Assembly: GCA_016192845.1 (NCBI GenBank)
Contig: JACPTI010000092.1
Span: 1-38,500 of the forward strand
Direction of reading: 5' to 3'
DNA length: 38,500 nt
Source: Acidobacteriota bacterium
GTDB taxonomy: Bacteria; Acidobacteriota; Vicinamibacteria; Vicinamibacterales; UBA2999
The position numbers were made by a program, and so were the translations under genes. Positions within the stretch are counted from its first letter, which is position 1. Every line of letters starts with the position of its first letter. Of this stretch, positions 32,458 through 38,500 are shown one piece after another. The notes below the pieces were generated by a model. The model saw only the letters and a program-made list of their open reading frames with translations, did no database searches and was not told the DNA's origin.

Positions 32458-35139
32458 ATGTCCAGGCGTGCTTGCATGTTTGTCGCCGTCATTACGCTGT
32501 TCGTCGTCGTGGCGCCGGCCGCCGCCCAGCGTCTTTCGACGACGGTCGTTCCGGATCACTACAGCCTCTGGTTCACTCCGGAGCTCGAACGGGCCACGTT
32601 CCGCGGGCGCACGACGATCCGAGTCCAGGTGGAGGCGCCCGTGCAGGCGATCACGCTGCACGCGACGGAGATCGAGCTCGGTGAGGTCACCATCGCGGCA
32701 GGCGGCCGGACGCAGGACGCGCGCGTCACGCTCGACTCGCGCGCCGAAACCGCGACGCTGACGGTGCCACAGCCGATTCCGGCAGGCGCCGCGACGATCC
32801 AGATCGCGTATACGGGCATCCTCAACGACAAGCTGCGAGGCTTCTATCTGAGCCGCGCGAACGGCCGCCACTATGCGGTGACGCAGATGGAGCCGACCGA
32901 CGCGCGCCGCGCGTTCCCGTCGTTCGACGAGCCGACGTTCAAGGCGACGTTCGACATCTCGCTCATGGTCGATGCCGGCGACGCCGCAATTTCCAACGGC
33001 GCGCAGCTCTCGGACGTGCCCGGACCGGAGCCCGGGAAACACACGCTGACGTTCGCGACGACCCCGAAGATGCCGACGTATCTGGTGGCGCTCGTCGTCG
33101 GCGACTTCGTGTGCCGCGCAGGCCGCGCCCATGGCACGACGATTCGCGTCTGCTCGACGCCGGACAAGCTGGGGCTCACCGCGTTTGCGCTGGAGGCGGC
33201 CGAACAGCAGCTCGCCTTCTTCAACGACTACTTCGGCGTCCCGTACGCCTTCGGCAAGCTCGACCTCATCGCCGTCCCCGATTTCGCGGCCGGCGCGATG
33301 GAGAACGCCGGCGCCGTGCTCTTCCGCGAGCGGCTCTTGCTCGTCGACCCCGGGACGGCGTCGCTCACGGCGCGAAAAAGCGTCGCGTCGATCATCTCGC
33401 ACGAGCTGGCGCACCAGTGGTTCGGCAACCTGGTGACGATGAAGTGGTGGGACGACATCTGGCTGAACGAGGGGTTCGCGACCTGGATCGCGAGCAAGCC
33501 GCTGGCGGCCTGGCGGCCGGAATGGAAGATGGAGCTTGCCGACGCCGCCGACACCCAGTCGGCCCTCGGCCTCGACGCGCTGCGGACGACCCGGCCGGTG
33601 CGCCTCCGCGTCGAGACGCCGGAGGAGATCAACCAAGTGTTCGACGGGATCGCCTACGAGAAGACCGCAGGGGTCCTCCGGATGATCGAGGCGTTCGTCG
33701 GCCCGGAGCTGTTTCGGAAGGGGCTGGCGTCGTACCTGAAGAAGTATGCCTTCTCGAATGCCGCCGGCGAGGACCTGTGGACCGAGCTGGCGCGCGTCAC
33801 CGGCCGGCCAATCGACGGCATTCTGAAAGGCTACCTCGAGCAGGCTGGCGCGCCCGTCGTCTCGGTCGGGACGCGGTGTGCCGCCCGGCAGAGCGGGGTC
33901 CCCGACGCGCACATCTCCACCCCGCGGCGCAGGCGTGCGCCGCGGGGACCCCGGGCCTGCGCGTCGGGGTGCGAGATGGAGCTGACGCTCGAGCAGCGGC
34001 GCTTTGTCGGCCATCCGGCCGCATCTTCCGCCGCCGCGCCGCAGAGGTGGACGGTACCGCTCTGTGTCAAGACCGACGACGGTCGGACGCGGTGCGAGGT
34101 GCTCGACCGGGCGCGCGGTACGTTCCGTGTCCCCCGGTGCGGGCCGGTATTCGCGAACGCCAACGCGCGCGGTTACTACTTCACCGAGTACGCGCCCGAC
34201 GCGGTGCGGGCGCTCGCGCGTGATGCGCGACGGCTCGAGCCGGTGGAGCGCATCAGCCTGCTCGGCGACGAATGGTGGATGGTGCGCGCCGGCCGGCACG
34301 ACATCGGCGTCTACCTCGACCTTGCCGCAACGCTCGCGGGCGACGACACGGCCGCCGTGATCGACGCCCTCGTCCCCCGGCTCACACAGACCGCGGAGGA
34401 CGTCGCCGGGCCGGCCGTCCGGCCGCGGTTCGAGGCATGGATCCGCGAGCGGTTCGGGCCGGTCCTCCACGCGCTTGGTCTGCCCGGCAACCGCGACGAC
34501 GGCGACGAGCGGCACAGTCGCCGCGCGCAGCTGCTGACGCTGGTCGGCGTAACGGGCAATGACGCCGTCGTGCAGCGGCAGGCGCGCGAGCTGGCCGTGC
34601 GGTACATCGCCGACCGCACCTCCCTGCCTGGCACGCTGGCGCCCGCGGTCCTGCGCGTCGCCGCCGCGGCGAGCGACGCTGCGCTCTACGAGCAATACGT
34701 TGCGCAGCTCGGCACGCTGTCGGCGCAGCCGGAGGAGTATTACCGCTTCTTCGGCGCCCTCCCCTGGTTCGGCGATCCCGCGCTCGTCCAGCGGACGCTT
34801 GCCTTCGCGCTCTCCGACGAGGTGCGCACGCAGGACACGGCGGCGCTCATCGCCGGGCTGCTCACACGCCCCGCGTCGCGCGAGGCCGCCTGGAGCTTCG
34901 TGAAGGCACGGTGGGCGACGCTCACGCAGAAACTCGGCACCTTCCAGGGTATTCCTGCCATCGTGAGCGCCACGGGGAGCTTCTGCTCCGCGACGGATGC
35001 CGAGGACGTGCGGCAGTTCTTCGCGGGCCACCCCGTGCCGGCCGCCGAGCGGCCGCTCCGTCAGGCGCTGGAGCGCATCGAGAACTGCGCCGCGCTGGCG
35101 GCGCGGCAGGCGCCGGCGCTCACGGTGTGGCTGAACTAG
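32458..35139 (+). CDS. M1-family zinc aminopeptidase, secreted
   Basis: An 893-residue metallopeptidase with a signal peptide (MFVAVITLFVVVAPAAAQRL). Domain order: N-terminal beta saddle (about 30-210), thermolysin-like catalytic domain with GAMENAG (exopeptidase site, about residue 280) and the zinc motif HELAHQWFGN followed 18 residues later by the Glu of WLNEGFA, and a C-terminal ERAP1-type helical domain (about 560-890). It removes N-terminal amino acids from peptides, here in the periplasm or outside. A 75-bp palindromic element (33895-33969) is inserted in frame near residue 480, between VVSVGTRC and EMELTLEQ, and adds a Pro/Arg-rich stretch. ATG at 32458 begins the signal peptide. Confidence 0.95.
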   Translation: MSRRACMFVAVITLFVVVAPAAAQRLSTTVVPDHYSLWFTPELERATFRGRTTIRVQVEAPVQAITLHATEIELGEVTIAAGGRTQDARVTLDSRAETATLTVPQPIPAGAATIQIAYTGILNDKLRGFYLSRANGRHYAVTQMEPTDARRAFPSFDEPTFKATFDISLMVDAGDAAISNGAQLSDVPGPEPGKHTLTFATTPKMPTYLVALVVGDFVCRAGRAHGTTIRVCSTPDKLGLTAFALEAAEQQLAFFNDYFGVPYAFGKLDLIAVPDFAAGAMENAGAVLFRERLLLVDPGTASLTARKSVASIISHELAHQWFGNLVTMKWWDDIWLNEGFATWIASKPLAAWRPEWKMELADAADTQSALGLDALRTTRPVRLRVETPEEINQVFDGIAYEKTAGVLRMIEAFVGPELFRKGLASYLKKYAFSNAAGEDLWTELARVTGRPIDGILKGYLEQAGAPVVSVGTRCAARQSGVPDAHISTPRRRRAPRGPRACASGCEMELTLEQRRFVGHPAASSAAAPQRWTVPLCVKTDDGRTRCEVLDRARGTFRVPRCGPVFANANARGYYFTEYAPDAVRALARDARRLEPVERISLLGDEWWMVRAGRHDIGVYLDLAATLAGDDTAAVIDALVPRLTQTAEDVAGPAVRPRFEAWIRERFGPVLHALGLPGNRDDGDERHSRRAQLLTLVGVTGNDAVVQRQARELAVRYIADRTSLPGTLAPAVLRVAAAASDAALYEQYVAQLGTLSAQPEEYYRFFGALPWFGDPALVQRTLAFALSDEVRTQDTAALIAGLLTRPASREAAWSFVKARWATLTQKLGTFQGIPAIVSATGSFCSATDAEDVRQFFAGHPVPAAERPLRQALERIENCAALAARQAPALTVWLN
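33895..33970. repeat. GGGGTCCCC-type palindrome inserted in frame in the M1 peptidase gene
   Basis: GGGGT, then an outer perfect 11-bp pair CCCCGACGCGC (33900-33910) / GCGCGTCGGGG (33959-33969), enclosing a perfect 12-bp pair CCCCGCGGCGCA (33920-33931) / TGCGCCGCGGGG (33936-33947), then T. It encodes GVPDAHISTPRRRRAPRGPR and a few more residues, out of character with the flanking beta strands. Confidence 0.92.
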
Positions 35140-35281
35140 GCCGGCGCGCGCGAGCGCCCGCACGGCCGACAACCCTGTGTGGAAAAGGCCGAGCACAAAC
35201 GCCGCACGCGGCCGCCCATCCGTTCCCATGGCGCCTCGACCGTAAGACCGTCCAGGCGCTTGTGCAGATGACGTGCCGAGC

Positions 35282-35357
35282 GGGGTCCCCAACCGGGGTC
35301 CCCACCGCGCACGCTTGCGCGGTGGGGTGGCGTCGCGCGGAGTTTGCGCGTTGGGGT
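35282..35357. repeat. GGGGTCCCC-type palindrome, intergenic double copy
   Basis: An outer pair CCCCAAC (35287-35293) / GTTGGGG (35350-35356) encloses a perfect 11-bp pair CCCCACCGCGC (35300-35310) / GCGCGGTGGGG (35317-35327). GGGGTCCCC starts occur at 35282 and 35295. It lies between the M1 peptidase and the secreted hydrolase, about 50 bp before the latter. Confidence 0.92.
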
Positions 35358-35406
35358 GCCACAACGTAGACTCGCGCCTGATGCGTCTGGAAAGGAGCCA
35401 CCGCTC

Positions 35407-36465
35407 GTGCCAGCCCGGATTGTTCTGCTGCTGATCCTGGCCGTCGCCACCGCCACGGCTCAGTCGGCGTTCGTCATCCGCGAGCAGGGTGCACGCCCGT
35501 TTGGCGGCCGCGTCATGGGCGATCCCGCGACCGGATCCCTGCACTGCGACCACGGCTACGTCGAATGGCAGATACCGGACAACCCGCGCCGGGTGCCGCT
35601 CGTCATGGTGCACGCCAGCAGCGCCAAGACATGGGACACGACGTTCGACGGACGCGAGGGCTTCCGGCACATCTTCCTGCGCCGCGGCTTCCCCGTCTAC
35701 CTGACCGATCTGCCGCGAACCGGCCGTGCCGGGCAGGGATGCGCGCCAACGAGCTACACGCCGCAGCCGAACAACGACCAGGTGTGGTTCACCAACTGGC
35801 GGCTGGGTCTCTGGCTGCCCGGCGACCAGACGCCCGACTTCTATCCAGGCGTCCAGTTCCCGCAGTCGCCGCGCGCGCTGAACGAGTTCTTCCGCATTCA
35901 GTATCCCGAGTTCAACACGCCGGAAAACGAGGCCGTGGAGACCGACGCGCTGGCGATGCTGCTCGACGAGATCGGGCCGTCGGTCCTGCTCACGCATTCC
36001 TCCACCGGCATCCGCGGCTGGCTGACCGCCACCAAGACCTCGAACGTTGCCGCCATCGTCTCGTACGAGCCGGGCGACGCGGTGTTCCCCGAAAGCGAGA
36101 TGCCGCCGCCGATCGCGCGCGTGGACGGGATGACGCTCCCGCCGGGGCGTCCGATCCCGATGGCGGATTTCCTGAAGCTGACGAGGATGCCGATTCAGAT
36201 CGTCTGGGGCGACTACATCCCCGCGGCGATGGACAAGGTCAACACGGGGCCGCGCCTCTCGCTCGACAACCGCCGCGTCAACGTGCTGCGTGCAAAGCTG
36301 ATGGTGGAGGCGATCAACCGCCACGGCGGCGACGCGGTGAACGTTCTGCTGCCGGAGATCGGGATCCGCGGCAACACGCACTTCCCGATGCTCGATCTGA
36401 ACAACGTGCAGATCGCGGATCTGCTGTCGCGGTTCCTCGCCGACAAACGTCTCGACCGCCGGTAG
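35407..36465 (+). CDS. Secreted alpha/beta-fold hydrolase
   Basis: A 352-residue exported hydrolase. A signal peptide (RIVLLLILAVATATAQ) is followed by the alpha/beta fold: PLVMVHASSAKTWD (oxyanion-loop region), the nucleophile elbow LLTHSSTGIRG with Ser (about residue 203), and a C-terminal catalytic His in GNTHFPMLD. An Asp in YEPGDAVF or WGDYIP may complete the triad. A cap region with many aromatic residues (YTPQPNNDQVWFTNWRLGLW) probably shapes the binding site. The reaction is likely ester hydrolysis; the substrate is unknown. GTG start at 35407 with AGGAG 9 nt upstream; the frame extends 21 codons further but into the palindrome region. Confidence 0.85.
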   Translation: MPARIVLLLILAVATATAQSAFVIREQGARPFGGRVMGDPATGSLHCDHGYVEWQIPDNPRRVPLVMVHASSAKTWDTTFDGREGFRHIFLRRGFPVYLTDLPRTGRAGQGCAPTSYTPQPNNDQVWFTNWRLGLWLPGDQTPDFYPGVQFPQSPRALNEFFRIQYPEFNTPENEAVETDALAMLLDEIGPSVLLTHSSTGIRGWLTATKTSNVAAIVSYEPGDAVFPESEMPPPIARVDGMTLPPGRPIPMADFLKLTRMPIQIVWGDYIPAAMDKVNTGPRLSLDNRRVNVLRAKLMVEAINRHGGDAVNVLLPEIGIRGNTHFPMLDLNNVQIADLLSRFLADKRLDRR

Positions 36466-36923
36466 GCGCCCCTTCCCGCTAACTTCAAGTCGGCCAGGCG
36501 CGAGCGGCGTCGGACATCTCGCGCCGCGTCGCCGCTCGCCGCGCCGGAAAACGCTCGGACGGCTACCCCCGACCGCGTAACCCTCGGGTCGCGCCCGGCG
36601 CGTTCGCCCACGGGCGAACGCCGCTGCGTGATACAGACGCACCCGCGCAGCCGAAACTCGCCGAAGCGAGGTCTGCGCGTCGACTTCGGTCCGCGCGATC
36701 CGTGAGGTGCGAATTGCCCGTGACGGTCCGCCGGGGTCCCCACCGCGCCTGCGCGGTGGGGTGGGGGTTGCGCCCGACGGACTCCGCCGTGAATTAGCTG
36801 ATAGTCGACGCGCGGAGCGGAAGAGGGGCGAGCGGCAGGCGAGTTTCCGGTGTGCGGAGCCGGGAGGCGTGTGTCGACAGCCCTCCTCCGCAAACAGACA
36901 CTACAGCAATCTGCAGAACAGCA
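36466..36923. other. Non-coding stretch rich in palindromes
   Basis: No gene is visible. It holds a 10-bp inverted repeat GCGTTCGCCC/GGGCGAACGC (36600-36621), the GGGGTCCCC-type palindrome at 36733-36762, and otherwise GC-rich sequence without coding character on either strand. It separates the secreted hydrolase from the first of two broken genes. Confidence 0.5.
36733..36762. repeat. GGGGTCCCC-type palindrome, minimal intergenic copy
   Basis: GGGGT, then a perfect 11-bp pair CCCCACCGCGC (36738-36748) / GCGCGGTGGGG (36751-36761) with a 2-nt centre, then T. The shortest copy of the family and a useful definition of its core. Confidence 0.93.
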
Positions 36924-37368
36924 TCAGCGGGGAAAGTTCGCCAGGAGCTGTTCGACGTTGGTGCCGCCGCCGGTCGCGTTGTCCTGGGTCGCGGGATCCG
37001 GTCTCTGTCCTTTGGCGTGCAGCGCCTCGGCCGCGCGGGTGTTGGCGAGCATCCCGAGCAGGCCGTAGTTGCCCTCGTGACACGTGGACTCGTACACCCG
37101 GTTGGCCCTACGCCACCCACTTCTCGACGGCGGCCGCTTCCTCGGCGCTCAGCACGGGCTTGTCGGCCCACCGGGCGGGCCGCTCGAGCGGCGTGATCGT
37201 CTCGCCGTTCCAGATGCCCTGCAGATCCGGCTCGCCCCAGGGCGTGCGGAGCGTGGTTGTGCGCTGCGTCGCGTCTTCCGGCGTGCCGGCCCGGCAACTC
37301 ACGGTCACGACGGCCAGCCCGCCGAGCAGGACAACCGATGCGAGAAGCACGAGAGGTCGAGAGGTCAT
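36924..37368 (-). pseudogene. PDLQGIW-family gene with internal deletion
   Basis: The first 86 codons (ATG at 37368) are a normal family start: signal peptide (LVLLASVVLLGGLAVVTVSC), then GEPDLQGIWNGETITPLERP and EEAAAVEKWVA, then a stop at 37108. Beyond it, in another frame, the family's C-terminus reads YESTCHEGNYGLLGMLANTR and on to ANFPR with a stop at 36924. The middle, which is 150 or more residues in the intact relatives at 18367 and 19315, is gone, and the two parts are joined out of frame. A broken gene, or an assembly error. Confidence 0.75.
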
Positions 37369-37435
37369 CGCATCCTCCTCGCGCCGCCTGAATACCCCTG
37401 AATCGGGTGAGTGTCAACCGTCACGGCATGCGGTG

Positions 37436-38500
37436 TCACGGCATGCGGTCCGAAAGCCAGTTGAGGACGACGTTCAGACGCGCGGCGGTTGCTTCGTCCT
37501 TGACCATGATGAACCGCTGCCCGTCGCGCGTGACGTCGTAGTTTGCGATTGTGATACCAGGGCCAAACGCGTACGGCTGCTCGAACAGCAGCCGCGGCGG
37601 TGAGAGCGTCACGTCCGGGATCGTCGATACGTCGACCGCCATGATCTTGTTGCCGCTGCGATAAAAGATCTCTCTGCCGTTCGGGTTCCAGACGGCCTGC
37701 GTTCCGCCCTCGGTGGAAATCTGCCAGCGTCGACCTGGCCCTGGGAACGGGCGCAGATACACTTCGTTCTGTCCCGATTCGTTCGACACGTATGTCAGCC
37801 ATCGGCCGTCCGGTGACAGCCGTGGTCCGCCCTCGTACGCGGCCGTGTTCAGAAGGGGCCGGACGCCGCCGTCACCGCGAAGGGGAACCGTATAGATGTC
37901 GAACAACCCTTCCTGCGAGCTGCGCAGGAACACGAGCGTCTCGCCGTCGGGCGCGATCGAGCCCGGGAAGTCGAATTCAGACGTTCCCGCGATCACCTCG
38001 CTCTGGCTGCCGCCATCTGCGTCTTGCAGGCGCAAGCCCTCGGCGGTTCGATACACCACGCCGCGGCCGTCGGGCATCCAGATCGGGAATCCGGCCAGGG
38101 TGGCATCTCTCGAGGAGATCCGTGTGAACGTGGCGCGCGCCACGTCCTGGATCGGGAGAGACCGCAACCGTGCGGGTCGCGGCCGTGTACAGCTCGACAC
38201 CGGCTGGCAGATTGATCTCCAGGCGCACGACCGGCTGCGTTGCTGTTGTGCGAAGCCCCGATCCACTCCACAGCACCCAGGCAGCCACGGCAACGGCGAG
38301 CGTCGTCACGGTCCAGGGAAGGGCGCGCCGCCACTGCGCGGGGGCCGCCGGGCGCATGGCGGTCGTCGAGACGGCAGAGGCCGGCTCGCTCGATGCGTCC
38401 TCCAGCTCCACGCGCGCGTCGGCGATGTGATGGATGCGCCGCTCGGGATCCTTCTGCAGACAGCGCCGCAGCACCCGTCGCACATGCGTGGGGACTTCAG
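37436..38500 (-). pseudogene. Ser/Thr kinase-PD40 protein, frameshifted and cut by the window edge
   Basis: From the window edge the minus strand encodes the end of a kinase C-lobe (VRRVLRRCLQKDPERRIHHI then ADARVELEDA), a transmembrane helix (LPWTVTTLAVAVAAWVLW) and the start of a propeller (VELYTAATRTVAVSPD, to about 38148). The continuation is in another frame: DVARATFTRISSRD...GFPIWMPDGRGVVYRT and further PD40-type blades (PRLSPDGRWLTYVSNESGQN) to the stop at 37436. The frames meet near 38140-38155, where blades normally following AVSPDG are missing. This domain order is typical of acidobacterial kinases. It looks like a deletion with frameshift. Confidence 0.75.

Noticed and set aside
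32353..36642. A 1429-codon open frame on the minus strand across the M1 peptidase and hydrolase genes
   Set aside because: It is antisense to two genes with clear catalytic motifs, and its translation is Arg/Glu/His-rich without any domain. Long antisense frames are expected at this GC content.

Overview
The window is high-GC bacterial chromosome. The suite of genes points to Acidobacteriota, most likely a soil Vicinamibacteria-like lineage, probably from a metagenome-assembled genome. The signs are Oar-like TonB receptors with an N-terminal carboxypeptidase-regulatory domain, secreted 'PDLQGIW...CHEGN' proteins of unknown function, streptogramin-lyase-like propellers fused to a heme site, sigma-54 enhancer-binding proteins without receiver domains, and a Ser/Thr kinase-PD40 fragment. 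The assignment is inferred from gene content. No rRNA, tRNA, CRISPR array or transposase was seen.

Layout. 1-6.3 kb, minus strand: a cupin lipoprotein, then a housekeeping run read right to left: SGNH esterase (TesA-like), LolD/YbbA-type ATPase, YbbP-type permease, DksA/TraR zinc-finger protein, ferritin-like helical protein and FolK, with 4-bp overlaps at three junctions. 6.28-6.51 kb is a tandem of four long palindromes that runs into the start of a phosphoglucose isomerase gene (plus). 8.3-11.8 kb: a TPR-containing sigma-54 activator and a PilZ-like protein. 11.9-15.7 kb: an exported (Tat) thiamine-diphosphate enzyme with a diheme cytochrome c (minus), and a divergent tandem carboxymuconolactone-decarboxylase-fold protein. 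16.0-27.3 kb: a catabolic island with a GntR/FCD regulator, an FMN alpha-hydroxy-acid dehydrogenase, two PDLQGIW proteins, a TonB receptor, a possible 58-residue secreted peptide, a metallo-beta-lactamase-fold protein, a propeller/heme protein and a cytochrome c. 28.1-31.4 kb: a GAF sigma-54 activator tightly coupled to a small membrane protein and an alpha/beta-hydrolase that has lost its catalytic serine. 31.5-36.5 kb: a glycine-zipper lipoprotein, an M1 aminopeptidase and a secreted alpha/beta hydrolase. 36.9-38.5 kb: two pseudogenes, each missing an internal segment.

Three layers of structure are not explained by the genes. (1) A VanR-like operator, TGGATCCAG(G/A)ATCC with slight variants, occurs six times, only in intergenic DNA of the 16-28 kb island. 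Four copies sit at recognisable TTGAC(A/G) promoters; this looks like the regulon of the local GntR protein. (2) Five intergenic hairpins are built from 7-bp tandem words followed by their inverted complement. The word differs at each site, but the 7-bp period and the inverted layout are kept. (3) Families of GC-rich palindromes lie in intergenic DNA and also in frame inside genes (pgi, the CMD-fold protein, the M1 peptidase), where they add peptide segments. Together these suggest a genome with active short palindromic repeats that also affect gene starts, ends and protein sequences.
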